The translations under genes and the position numbers were made by a program. Below are positions 1-8,357 of a stretch of DNA of 64,000 nt, piece by piece; the first letter of the stretch is position 1; the number at the start of each line of letters is the position of its first letter. This DNA is from Erythrobacter sp. Lineage in GTDB: Bacteria > Pseudomonadota > Alphaproteobacteria > Sphingomonadales > Sphingomonadaceae. The stretch covers positions 62,001 to 126,000 of the forward strand of contig JAACTC010000006.1 in NCBI GenBank assembly GCA_009993635.1, in the 5' to 3' direction. The notes beneath the pieces were generated by a model. That model saw only the letters and a list, made by a program, of their open reading frames with translations. It made no database searches and was not told the DNA's origin.

Positions 1-39
1 CACACACGCTACCGATCCCCAAGAACCAGCGATGACGGC

Positions 40-822
40 ATGACAGGCATGGAACAGACAACCGACAGCAGCGAACCCGTATCGCCCCTGCGCCGCACCG
101 ACCGGCGCGTGATCGCGCTGGTCGACGACGATCGCAACATCCTAACCACGGTTTCCATCGCGCTGCAGGCCGAAGGGTTCGAGACCCGCGTCTATTCCGA
201 CGGCGAAACCGCATTGCGCGCGCTGACGGAAAACCCGCCCGACCTCGCCGTGTTCGACATCAAGATGCCGCGCATGGACGGGATGGAACTGCTCGCCAAG
301 CTGCGCGAACGCTCCGCCCTCCCCGTCATCTTCCTGACCAGCAAGGACGACGAGCGCGACGAGGAAGCCGGGTTCGAGATGGGTGCGGACGATTACATCT
401 CCAAACCCTTCTCGCTCCGCCTGCTGGTGGCGCGCATCCGTGCGATCCTGCGGCGGCGCGGGGTGGACGAGCATGCGGAAGAAGACACCGGCGCGGTCGG
501 CGAACAAAGCCAGTCGCGCGAAAGCTTCAGCCGCGGGCGGCTCACGATGGACCCGGCCCGCCATCAGGTGACCTGGGAAGGCAAGCCGGTCTCCCTGACG
601 GTTACCGAATTCCTGCTGCTGGAGGCGCTGGCGCTGCGCCCCGGCGTGATCAAGAGCCGTAACCAGCTGATGGATGCGGCCTACCCGGACGATGTGTTCG
701 TCGACGATCGGACGGTGGACAGCCATATCAAGCGGATGCGGCGCAAGTTCCGGCAGGTCGATTCCACCTTCGGCGCGATCGAAACGCTGTATGGTGCGGG
801 CTATAGCTTCAGCGATGGCTGA
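40..822 (+). CDS. chvI: ChvI-like response regulator, OmpR family
   Basis: DNA-binding response regulator that works with the sensor kinase starting 2 bp downstream; ChvG-ChvI pairs in alphaproteobacteria answer envelope and acid stress. The receiver domain covers about residues 22-140, with the acidic pair D29/D30, phospho-acceptor D73 in VFDIKMP, T100 and K122 (SKPF). A winged-helix output domain follows at about 165-258. ATG at 40 and the in-frame ATG at 49 are both possible and neither has a strong ribosome site. The OmpR-family call is secure; ChvI rather than another OmpR regulator rests on the ChvG, RapZ and PTS neighbours. Confidence 0.9.
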   Translation: MTGMEQTTDSSEPVSPLRRTDRRVIALVDDDRNILTTVSIALQAEGFETRVYSDGETALRALTENPPDLAVFDIKMPRMDGMELLAKLRERSALPVIFLTSKDDERDEEAGFEMGADDYISKPFSLRLLVARIRAILRRRGVDEHAEEDTGAVGEQSQSRESFSRGRLTMDPARHQVTWEGKPVSLTVTEFLLLEALALRPGVIKSRNQLMDAAYPDDVFVDDRTVDSHIKRMRRKFRQVDSTFGAIETLYGAGYSFSDG

Positions 823-824
823 TC

Positions 825-2414
825 ATGCCTGAGATCGGCGGCGTGCGGCGCATTGCGCGCCCGCTGGAGCGCGTCAGCGTATTGTCGAGGATTTCGCTCA
901 CCGCACGCATTCTGGCGGTCAATATCCTGCCGCTGCTGCTGCTGGGCGGCGGCATCGTCTACCTCGATTCCTATCGCGCCCAGCTGCTCGACGAACGCTA
1001 CAAGCTGGCGCGGATCGAAGCGCAGATCACGGCCGAAGCCCTCGCCGGTGCGACCCGCCAGCGGCAGGACGCGCTGCTGCTGCAGATCGGCAAGGAACAG
1101 GACATGCGGCTGCGCCTGTTCGACGCTGAAGGCAATCTCGTGGCCGACAGTTTCCAGCTGGGCGAGCCGACCTTCACGCTGGACGATCCCACCGACGATC
1201 CGTTCAACCTGCGCTTCGCCCGCTTCCTCGATCAGATCGTGGATACGGTGGTCAGCGCGCAGCCGGTACCCCGCTACATCGAACCCGAATCGAACGAAGC
1301 CGATGCCTGGCCCGAGCTTCAGCGCGCGCGCGAGCTGGGGATTTCGCAGATCGAGCTGCGCCAGGCGGCGGACCGCACGCCGGTGATCACCGCCGCCGCG
1401 CCGGTCGGCCTGCAGGGCATGACCCTGCTGACCACGCGCAACGCGATCGACATCACCGAATCGGTGCGGCGCGCGCGCTCCACGCTGGGAACGGGCGTGT
1501 TTTTCACCCTGCTCGCTTCGATCCTGCTCTCCCTGTTCCTCGCGCGGACCATCGTTTCTCCGCTGCAGACGCTTTCGAAGGCGGCGCAGCGTGTGCGACT
1601 GGGGCGCGAGCGCGAGGTTCAGGTGCCGCGCCTGCCCAATCGCCGCGACGAGATCGGCATGCTCGCCCGCGCGGTGGCGGATATGACCGACGCGCTGCGG
1701 CACCGGATCGACGCGGTGGAACACTTCGCGGCCGATGTGGCGCACGAGATCAAGAACCCCCTCGCCTCCCTGCGCAGCGCCACCGAGTCGCTGGGCCATG
1801 TCGACGATCCCGAACTGCGCGCACAGCTGCTCGACATCGCGACGCACGATGTGCGCCGGATCGACCGGCTGGTGACCGAAATCTCCGATGCCAGCCGGAT
1901 CGACGCCGAAATGTCGCGCGCCACGTTCGAACCGGTCGATCTTGCAGATCTGGTCGGCAACATCATCGAACGGCGGAGCAATCGCGGGCTCGACGAAGGC
2001 TGCGAGATCGTGTTCGAGAAACCCACCCGCGACGCCCGCGCAATGGGCGTGCCCGAACGGCTGGAACGGGTGATCGACAATCTGATCGATAACGCAGCGT
2101 CCTTTTCCCCCCAGGGAGGTATGATCCGCGTCGTGGTGCAGCGCGATGGCGATGCGATCCTCGCGACGGTGATGGACGATGGCCCCGGCATAGCGCCCGA
2201 TTCGCGCCTGAAGGTATTCGAACGCTTTCATTCTGACCGGCCGGAGGACGAAAGCTTCGGCAACCACAGCGGGCTAGGCCTCGCGATCGCGCGGACCATC
2301 GCAGAGGCGCATGGCGGAACGCTGACCGCACAGGATCGGCCCGACGGGAAAGGCGGCGCGTGCCTTGTGCTTGCGCTGCCCGCCATGCCAGACGATAGTC
2401 AGGCGGGTGTGTAA
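825..2414 (+). CDS. chvG: ChvG-like sensor histidine kinase
   Basis: Membrane sensor kinase of the ChvG/ExoS type, partner of ChvI. Two membrane segments (about residues 25-48 and 223-245) flank a periplasmic sensor domain of about 175 residues. A HAMP linker (about 240-293) leads to the phospho-acceptor H307 in DVAHEIKNP, then the ATP-binding domain with an N box (IDNLIDNAA) and a G box (GLGLAIA). The 529 aa length is normal for the family. It starts 2 bp after chvI, so the pair is co-transcribed. The gap to rapZ is only 53 bp and leaves no room for the hprK gene that usually follows. Confidence 0.9.
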   Translation: MPEIGGVRRIARPLERVSVLSRISLTARILAVNILPLLLLGGGIVYLDSYRAQLLDERYKLARIEAQITAEALAGATRQRQDALLLQIGKEQDMRLRLFDAEGNLVADSFQLGEPTFTLDDPTDDPFNLRFARFLDQIVDTVVSAQPVPRYIEPESNEADAWPELQRARELGISQIELRQAADRTPVITAAAPVGLQGMTLLTTRNAIDITESVRRARSTLGTGVFFTLLASILLSLFLARTIVSPLQTLSKAAQRVRLGREREVQVPRLPNRRDEIGMLARAVADMTDALRHRIDAVEHFAADVAHEIKNPLASLRSATESLGHVDDPELRAQLLDIATHDVRRIDRLVTEISDASRIDAEMSRATFEPVDLADLVGNIIERRSNRGLDEGCEIVFEKPTRDARAMGVPERLERVIDNLIDNAASFSPQGGMIRVVVQRDGDAILATVMDDGPGIAPDSRLKVFERFHSDRPEDESFGNHSGLGLAIARTIAEAHGGTLTAQDRPDGKGGACLVLALPAMPDDSQAGV

Positions 2415-2467
2415 CGGCGCTCCCCCGGCGCGATGATGAACCACGCAACCCCGGAACCCCCACAAGC

Positions 2468-3367
2468 ATGAGCGACTGCCAGAAGATCCTCCTCGTCACC
2501 GGAATGTCGGGCGCCGGCAAGACCACCAGCCTGCGCGTACTCGAAGACCTGGGCTGGGAAGCGGTCGACAATTTCCCGATCCGCATGCTCCGCCCGCTGG
2601 TACGCGAAGTGCTGGCAGGCGAAGAGCGCACGCCGCTGGCAATCGGGTTCGATTCGCGCACCCGAGGCTTCGCGCCCGACGCCATCGTCTCCATCGTGAA
2701 GAGTCTGACCGAGCGTGACGACCTTGAGCTGGTCACCCAGTTCATCGACTGCAACAATACCGAGCTTGAGCGCCGCTATAACGAAACCCGGCGGCGCCAC
2801 CCGCTGGCGCGCGGGCGTACCGCGATGGACGGCATCCGGGCAGAGCGCGAATTGCTGGAACCCCTGCGCCGGTGGGCCGACATTCTGATCGATACCAGCC
2901 AGCTGTCCACAAACGAGCTGCAACTGTTCGTGCGGCAGAATTTCGAGATGCAGGAGGTGGGGGAACTGGCCGTCACCATCAGCAGCTTCGGCTTTGCGCG
3001 GGGCATGCCGCCGCTGGCCGATCTGGTGTTCGACATGCGCTTTCTCGACAATCCGCACTGGGTCGAAGGCTTGCGCGAACAGACCGGGCTGGACGACGAT
3101 GTCGCCGCTTTTCTGAGCCAGACCGACGGGTTCGAGGATAACTTCACCCGCATTCGCGATCTGCTGGTCGATCTGCTGCCGCGCTACCGGGCGCAGGGGA
3201 AAAGCTATGTCCACATCGCCTTCGGCTGCACCGGCGGGCGGCACAGATCGGTCTATACCGCGCAGCGGATGGAGCAGGCCCTGCGCGAACAAGGCTACAA
3301 CCCCACGGTAATCCATCGCAATCTTGCGAGCCGCGCGGCGGACTCGGTGGAGCTGCAAACCGCCTGA
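2468..3367 (+). CDS. rapZ: RNase adapter protein RapZ
   Basis: Nucleotide-binding protein of the RapZ/YvcJ family; in enterobacteria it delivers the small RNA GlmZ to RNase E and so tunes glucosamine-6-phosphate synthesis. An N-terminal P-loop at residues 12-19 (GMSGAGKT) and the family-typical C-terminal stretch HIAFGCTGGRHRS are both visible; 299 aa is a normal length. It sits upstream of EIIA and HPr genes, the usual alphaproteobacterial context. There is no recognisable ribosome site before the ATG. The RNA partner in this organism cannot be inferred. Confidence 0.9.
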   Translation: MSDCQKILLVTGMSGAGKTTSLRVLEDLGWEAVDNFPIRMLRPLVREVLAGEERTPLAIGFDSRTRGFAPDAIVSIVKSLTERDDLELVTQFIDCNNTELERRYNETRRRHPLARGRTAMDGIRAERELLEPLRRWADILIDTSQLSTNELQLFVRQNFEMQEVGELAVTISSFGFARGMPPLADLVFDMRFLDNPHWVEGLREQTGLDDDVAAFLSQTDGFEDNFTRIRDLLVDLLPRYRAQGKSYVHIAFGCTGGRHRSVYTAQRMEQALREQGYNPTVIHRNLASRAADSVELQTA

Positions 3368-3417
3368 ACTTGCCATGCCCCCTTGTGTTGGGCGTTTCTC
3401 CTTTTAGACAGGGCGCC

Positions 3418-3846
3418 ATGATAGGCCTCATTCTGGTGACCCACGGGCAGCTGGCGCACGAATTCGTTTCCGCGATGGAGCATGTCGTCGGCCCGCAGGA
3501 GGCGATCGGATCGGTCTGCATCGGCCCGCAGGACGATGCCGAGGGTCGGCGTGCGGAAATCCGCGACAAGATCGCCGAGGTCGATCAGGGCCAGGGCGTC
3601 ATCATCCTGACCGATCTGTTCGGCGGCACCCCATCCAATCTGGCGATCTCTCTGCTGGAAGAAGGCAAGGTCGAAGTGATCGCCGGCATCAACCTGCCGA
3701 TGCTGATCCGGCTGGCCCGCGCGCGCAGGGACATGGCGGTTGCCGACGCCGTGCGCGCCGCACGCGACGCCGGGCGCAATTACATCACCATCGCATCGGA
3801 ATTTCTCGCCCGGCCCAGCGAAGAGATCAGGGAGGCGGGCAAGTGA
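3418..3846 (+). CDS. Mannose-type PTS EIIA component
   Basis: Phosphocarrier of the EIIA-Man fold, part of the regulatory PTS of alphaproteobacteria rather than a sugar uptake system, since no EIIB/EIIC genes are near. The start is the ATG at 3418 (MIGLILVTHG), which puts the expected phospho-histidine at H9; an upstream in-frame ATG would add 16 residues unlike the family. A conserved FGGTPSNLA loop is present. Length 142 aa. The stop overlaps the GTG start of ptsH by 4 bp, so translation is coupled. Confidence 0.87.
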   Translation: MIGLILVTHGQLAHEFVSAMEHVVGPQEAIGSVCIGPQDDAEGRRAEIRDKIAEVDQGQGVIILTDLFGGTPSNLAISLLEEGKVEVIAGINLPMLIRLARARRDMAVADAVRAARDAGRNYITIASEFLARPSEEIREAGK

Positions 3847-4118
3847 GCGAGACCCGCCAGACCGTCACCATCGTCAACGAACGCGGCCTGCACGCGCGGG
3901 CCAGCGCCAAGCTGGTCGAAGTCGCCAGCCGTTACCCCGACGAAACCGATATTCGCGTCGCGAAGGGCGAGCGCGAAGTGGATGGCCGCTCTATCCTCGA
4001 TCTGATGATGCTCGGCGCGGCGCGCGGCGACGAGATCGTGCTGATCGTCGAGGGTGAGGACGGTGCCGACGCAATGGCCGAGATCAAGACCCTCGTTGAA
4101 ACGGGTTTCGGCGAGTAG
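3843..4118 (+). CDS. ptsH: HPr phosphocarrier protein
   Basis: Small phosphocarrier that passes phosphate from enzyme I to EIIA proteins. The catalytic histidine is H17 in RGLHARA, and the serine used by HPr kinase in other bacteria is kept as S50 in the stretch DGRSILDL. Length 91 aa with a GTG start overlapping the EIIA stop. Oddity: the serine site is kept although no HPr kinase gene is seen at its normal place between chvG and rapZ. Enzyme I is not in the window. Confidence 0.92.
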   Translation: MSETRQTVTIVNERGLHARASAKLVEVASRYPDETDIRVAKGEREVDGRSILDLMMLGAARGDEIVLIVEGEDGADAMAEIKTLVETGFGE

Positions 4119-4158
4119 CAGCGCGCCCGCCACGCACGCTTCGCTTTGCACTTTCCCG

Positions 4159-4986
4159 ATGCCCCGCCGCGAAATCACCAGCTATTCCAACCCCACGGTC
4201 AAGGCCCTGCGGGGTTTGCGCGACAAGAAGCACCGCCAGCGCGAGGGCCGCTTCCTGGCCGAAGGGCTGCGCCTGCTGACCGACGCGCGTGCCAGCGGCC
4301 GCGTGCCACAAGTTCTCGTGATGTCGCAAAGGCGCGATGCGCACCCCCTGCTCGATGCGCTGGAACGCGCGGTGGAGGATGCGGGCGGCGATGTGATCGA
4401 GACCACGCCCGACATTCTTTCCAAGATCACGGGCAAGGACAATCCGCAGGCCGTGGCGGGTGCCTTTGCCGAGTGGGATACATCGCTGGCCGCGCTCAAT
4501 CGCGACGCCGCGCCGATCTGGCTGGTTGCGCAGGCGCTGCGCGATCCCGGCAACCTCGGCACCATGCTGCGCACCGCAGACGCGGTGGGTGCCGGTGGCC
4601 TGATCCTGATCGACGATTGCGCAGACCCTTTTGGCGTAGAGGTGGTGCGCGCCAGTATGGGCGCGATCTTCACGCAGCAGCTTGCGCGGGCGCGGTGGGA
4701 AGATTTCCTGCCCTGGCTGCGCGAGGGCTCCGGACAACTCGTCGCTGCAAGCCTGCGCGAGGCGGTGCCCTATCGCGGTGCGCCCTATGCCAGCCCCTGC
4801 TTCGTCATGGTCGGCAACGAATCGCAGGGGCTGCCCGAAGCATACGAGACGGCGTGCGACCTGCGGGTCACCATGCCCATGCGCGGCCGGGCGGACAGCC
4901 TGAACGCCGCCGTCGCTGCCGCCGTGCTCGCTTATGAAGTGCTCGCCACGCTGGATGGCCAGCGCCAATCCGAAGGAACAGAATGA
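4159..4986 (+). CDS. TrmH/SpoU-family RNA 2'-O-methyltransferase
   Basis: SAM-dependent ribose methyltransferase of the SPOUT (SpoU/TrmH) class. All three family motifs can be read: motif 1 DPGNLGTMLR (129-138), motif 2 MVGNESQGLP (217-226) and motif 3 around SLNAAVAAAV (247-256). An N-terminal substrate-binding region (about 1-105) resembles the RlmB/TsnR type, so rRNA is the likeliest substrate, but the exact nucleotide cannot be told. The start at 4159 gives 275 aa; the longer frame upstream runs through ptsH and was rejected. Its stop overlaps the next gene by 4 bp. Confidence 0.83.
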   Translation: MPRREITSYSNPTVKALRGLRDKKHRQREGRFLAEGLRLLTDARASGRVPQVLVMSQRRDAHPLLDALERAVEDAGGDVIETTPDILSKITGKDNPQAVAGAFAEWDTSLAALNRDAAPIWLVAQALRDPGNLGTMLRTADAVGAGGLILIDDCADPFGVEVVRASMGAIFTQQLARARWEDFLPWLREGSGQLVAASLREAVPYRGAPYASPCFVMVGNESQGLPEAYETACDLRVTMPMRGRADSLNAAVAAAVLAYEVLATLDGQRQSEGTE

Positions 4987-5549
4987 ACCTGCCCAACCTG
5001 CTCGCCCCGACCTATTCGCAAATGCTTGGCGCACTCTCGCAGTGGCTGGACAAGGCATCGGCGGCGTCCGGCGATGCACCCGATGCCATCATGGCCGCGC
5101 GTCTGGCCGATGACATGTTCCCGCTGTCCACACAGGTGCGCTTTGCGTGCGTGCAGGCGCGCGAAGGCATGGCACGGCTGAACGGCGAAGCATTCCCCGA
5201 AGAAATCACCGTACTGCTGGACGAGGGGCGCGGCGCGGGTGAGAACCCCGGCTCCATCGCCGACGCGCAGGCCAGGATCGCGCAAACGCGCGCCTTTCTG
5301 GAAGGCTGCGATGCTGGCGAAGGCGATGCCGGTGCCGATCCCGAACGGCCGGTCGCGCATGAGCTGCCCAATGGCATGGTGTTCGACCTGACGATGGAGC
5401 AATATGCCCGCGACTGGGCACTGCCGCAGTTCTATTTTCACCTGATGACCGCCTATGCGATCCTGCGGGCGCAAGGCGTCGATTTGGGCAAGGCGGACTA
5501 TGTGCAGCACATGTTCGCCTATCTGCGCCCCGGCACGATGCCCGGCTAG
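4983..5549 (+). CDS. DUF1993 family protein
   Basis: Cytoplasmic protein of 188 aa that I place in the DUF1993 family from its start (LLAPTYSQMLGALSQWLDKA), the helical make-up and the closing section (FYFHLMTAYAILRAQGVDLGK). DUF1993 proteins belong to the DinB-like four-helix group, but no metal triad is obvious here. Function unknown. It overlaps the methyltransferase gene by 4 bp (ATGA), so the two are translationally coupled. Confidence 0.7.
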   Translation: MNLPNLLAPTYSQMLGALSQWLDKASAASGDAPDAIMAARLADDMFPLSTQVRFACVQAREGMARLNGEAFPEEITVLLDEGRGAGENPGSIADAQARIAQTRAFLEGCDAGEGDAGADPERPVAHELPNGMVFDLTMEQYARDWALPQFYFHLMTAYAILRAQGVDLGKADYVQHMFAYLRPGTMPG

Positions 5550-5570
5550 GTACCCTCACCCGGATGCGGG

Positions 5571-6272
5571 TCAGTCGCCCGCGATGATCGCCATGATTTT
5601 CCAGCCGGAATCGGTCTTGTCCGCCACCACGCGGTAATCGACGAGACTGCGCAGCTTGCCCGCGTCCACATAGCCCGCGCGCCCGTCACGGGTGACGACG
5701 GGCACGAACGCTGCGTCGGAATATTCCTTGAGTCGCACGTAATCCCACGAGACCGACCCAATCTGCGGCGAGTCCGCAGACGGGCCATCGCGCAAGGCTA
5801 CGTCCGACCCGGTCACGATCATCGCCTCGTAAGGATCGAGCGGGATCACGTCTTTGGAGAAATACCACGGCCACGAGGCATAGCTGCCACCATCTGCCGA
5901 GCGTGAGACACCGCAGCCCAGCGCAACCGCCCGCTCTATCTCGTCCCACAGCCGGTAATCGGCCGCAATGAGACGGCGGCGCAATTCCGGCCAGCCGGAG
6001 CCGCCACCGAAATCGAGCTGTACATAGGGGTCGACCAGCGCGCGCAACGCATCGGCATCGCGCGCCGTAACCGCCTGGCGCAGCGCGGTCTGGAGTTCGC
6101 CCAGCCCTGAAACTGGGGAACACTCATCACGCGGGGCGAGCGGCCCGGAAGGGTCCGCCGCCGCGATCGATCCTGAAGGAGGATCGACCTGCAGCCCAGT
6201 CGGGGTACACGCGGCAAGCGCAAACGCCGAACCCAGCACAACCGAACCAAGCGTCACCGCACTCAATCGCAT
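5571..6272 (-). CDS. Lipoprotein with SH3-like domain
   Basis: Predicted lipoprotein of 233 aa: basic start, hydrophobic stretch and a lipobox ending in C22 (LAAC). The middle (about residues 55-120) looks helical. Residues about 150-200 (DVALRDGPSADSPQIGSV, then DYVRLKEY and RAGYVDAGKL) have the look of a bacterial SH3 domain, which usually binds cell-wall peptides. The C-terminal DSGWKIMAIIAG resembles the end of NTF2-like folds. Specific role unknown. It lies 30 bp after rmuC on the same strand. Confidence 0.65.
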   Translation of the reverse strand: MRLSAVTLGSVVLGSAFALAACTPTGLQVDPPSGSIAAADPSGPLAPRDECSPVSGLGELQTALRQAVTARDADALRALVDPYVQLDFGGGSGWPELRRRLIAADYRLWDEIERAVALGCGVSRSADGGSYASWPWYFSKDVIPLDPYEAMIVTGSDVALRDGPSADSPQIGSVSWDYVRLKEYSDAAFVPVVTRDGRAGYVDAGKLRSLVDYRVVADKTDSGWKIMAIIAGD

Positions 6273-6302
6273 CGCACTTTCCCCCTGGGTACCGTAACCC
6301 CT

Positions 6303-7745
6303 CTACTCAGCCGCGTCGCGTGCATCCTCGATCGCAGCCGCATCCTCGGCAGTGTAGCGCGGCGCTCCCTCGACCAGCGGCACTTCTGGTATTTCGGATT
6401 TTCCTATTTCGATCCCCTTCTCGGCCATCCGCCGCCCCGAGGAGAGAACATTGCGCTCGAAGCTACCGACGAAGCTGTTGTAATTCTTGACCGCACTTTC
6501 GAGCCCGCCCCCCACACGTTTCAAATGTTCGGACGCCGTGCGTAGGCGATCGTAGAGTTCAGCACCAATCCGACCGATTTCACGCGCCTCTTCCGCCATC
6601 TTATCCTGCCGCCAGACCTGCGCAACCGTGCGCGCTATCGCAACCAGATTGGTAGGTGTGGCAAGCAGGACCTTGTTACGAAAGGCAAAATCCCACAATT
6701 CGGGATCGGCATCGAGCGCGGCGGCGACGAAATGCTCGCCTGGCACGAACATCACGACATAGTCGGGCGCATCGTCGAACTGGCTCTGGTAGCTCTTGCT
6801 GCCCAGCGTCTGCACGTGGCCGCGCATGGACTTGGCATGCAGGTCCAGATGCCGTTTGCGTTCCCCCTCGTCCTCCGCCTCGAACGCGGCCTGATAGGCA
6901 TTCAAAGACACCTTGGCATCGATCACCAGCTTCTTCTGGCCGGGCACGTTGACAATCGCGTCGGGGCGCAGACGCCCTTCGTCAGTATCCATCGACTGTT
7001 CGAGATGGAAATCGGTGTGCTCCGCCAGTCCGCATTGCTCCAGCACGTTCTGCAACGCCCGCTCACCCCAGCGACCGCGTGCCTTGGGCGCATTGGTGAG
7101 CGAATTGCCCAACCGCTGCGCCTCGCGCCGCACCTCTTCCTGCCCCAGCCGCATCTGCTCGATCTGCGAGGCGAGCGAGGAGAACGCATTGGTCCGCTTC
7201 TCTTCCAGCGCGGCAACCTGATCCTCATACCTCTTCAGCCGCTCGCCCACCGGCGCCAGCAGTTCGCGGATCTTCTCTTCGGACGATTTCTCCGAGTGCC
7301 CGAACCGCTCGTTCGCGCGCTCGAGGAAGGTTTCCTGCGCCTTGGTAAGCACCGCAGATCCGGTGTTCTGGAACTCCTTGAGCAATTCCTCGCGCGCTTC
7401 GACCAGCAGGCGTTTCTGCTCGTCGAAATTGGCGGTTTTCTCCTTGAGCGTCGCCAGTTCGGAGGACAGCGCGCCATTGGTGCGGCGCAGCTCTTCCAGC
7501 ACGGTTTCGTGCCGCGCGCGGGTATCCCGCAGTTCGGCATCCAGCGCATCGACCCGCGCGCCCTTTTCCCTCGCGGCCTCCAGCTCGGCATAGGCGCGCA
7601 GATACTTGGCGTCGATCTCCTTCGCCTCCCGCTCGCTCTCGGCCAGCCGCGCCTTCAGCTCGGCCCCCGGCCTGCTGCCGATAAACCACCCGACGCCCAG
7701 CCCGATGAGCAGCGCCACGACACCCAGAATCGCAAGTTCCATCAT
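6303..7745 (-). CDS. rmuC: DNA recombination protein RmuC
   Basis: RmuC-family protein, thought to limit recombination at inverted repeats. An N-terminal membrane anchor (about residues 4-23) is followed by a long coiled coil rich in Glu/Lys/Arg (about 27-215). The nuclease-like domain follows, with WGERALQNVLEQCGL, RPDAIVNVPGQKKLVIDAKVS and VMFVPGEHFVAAAL, matching the PD-(D/E)XK core of the family. 480 aa is a usual length. The C-terminus is variable. Confidence 0.9.
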   Translation of the reverse strand: MMELAILGVVALLIGLGVGWFIGSRPGAELKARLAESEREAKEIDAKYLRAYAELEAAREKGARVDALDAELRDTRARHETVLEELRRTNGALSSELATLKEKTANFDEQKRLLVEAREELLKEFQNTGSAVLTKAQETFLERANERFGHSEKSSEEKIRELLAPVGERLKRYEDQVAALEEKRTNAFSSLASQIEQMRLGQEEVRREAQRLGNSLTNAPKARGRWGERALQNVLEQCGLAEHTDFHLEQSMDTDEGRLRPDAIVNVPGQKKLVIDAKVSLNAYQAAFEAEDEGERKRHLDLHAKSMRGHVQTLGSKSYQSQFDDAPDYVVMFVPGEHFVAAALDADPELWDFAFRNKVLLATPTNLVAIARTVAQVWRQDKMAEEAREIGRIGAELYDRLRTASEHLKRVGGGLESAVKNYNSFVGSFERNVLSSGRRMAEKGIEIGKSEIPEVPLVEGAPRYTAEDAAAIEDARDAAE

Positions 7746-7837
7746 TGGAACATAGCTGGAACGAGCGCGCGCGCCAAGGCACCTCGGGAACTATCCCCCG
7801 CGCCTTCCGCTCCCCTAGGCAAGAAGGAGAGAAATGC

Positions 7838-8236
7838 ATGTCGATCAAGGAAATGATTAGCGAGCACCCGGCGGTAGGCGCCGATTACAACGAGCAGCTG
7901 GCCGAAGCGGTCAAGCACGCGATGTATTGCGCGGCCATCTGCAATTCGTGCGTCGATGCGTGCAATGCGGAAAAGGGCGACATGTCCGAATGCATCCGCA
8001 AATGCTCGGACTGTTCGGATATCTGTCAGGCGGTCAGCACGGTCGCCGCGCGGCGCACGCATGGCAACACGGCGGTGATCAAGTCGCTGCTCGAAGCGTG
8101 CATCCTCGCCTGCAAGGTCTGCGCGGAGGAATGCGCGAAGCACGACAACCCGCACTGCAAGCGGTGCGAGCAGATGTGCCGCGAATGCATGGAAGACTGC
8201 GTCAAGGCGCTGCAGGGCATGGTTGAAGCGGCCTGA
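7838..8236 (+). CDS. Cytosolic copper-storage protein, Csp3-like four-helix bundle
   Basis: Small Cys-rich protein of 132 aa with 17 cysteines, most in CxxxC or CxxC spacing along predicted helices (MYCAAICNSCVDACN; CKVCAEECAKHDNPHCKRC). This is the pattern of the DUF326/Csp family, whose four-helix bundles fill with Cu(I). There is no Tat or Sec signal, so it is the cytosolic Csp3 kind rather than exported Csp1. The start at 7838 is fixed by AAGGAG at 7824-7829; the longer upstream frame has no such site. It is the only metal gene in its neighbourhood and may be an accessory insertion between rmuC and def. Confidence 0.82.
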   Translation: MSIKEMISEHPAVGADYNEQLAEAVKHAMYCAAICNSCVDACNAEKGDMSECIRKCSDCSDICQAVSTVAARRTHGNTAVIKSLLEACILACKVCAEECAKHDNPHCKRCEQMCRECMEDCVKALQGMVEAA

Positions 8237-8252
8237 TATCCTTGACAGACCC

Positions 8253-8339
8253 CGTCGCCCCGGACTTGATCCGGGGCCGGGCTTCTTCAACAGACGTCGC
8301 AAGAAAATAGCCTAGCCCCGGATCAAGTCCGGGGCGACG
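8253..8339. repeat. Palindromic repeat pair between convergent genes
   Basis: Two 25-bp arms (8253-8277 and 8315-8339) are perfect inverted copies, and each arm is itself nearly palindromic (CCCCGGA-N5-TCCGGGG). The 37-bp centre is unrelated. It lies between the ends of the convergent copper-storage and def genes and could fold in RNA from either strand, so it may end both transcripts. The core CCCGGACTTGATCCGGG is of a kind I know as a dispersed REP-like element in alphaproteobacteria. Confidence 0.8.
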
Positions 8340-8357
8340 TCTAACCTTGGGTCGTGA

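Noticed and set aside
801..2267. Open frame of 488 codons on the minus strand
   Set aside because: Antisense to chvG; no start context and shadow composition.
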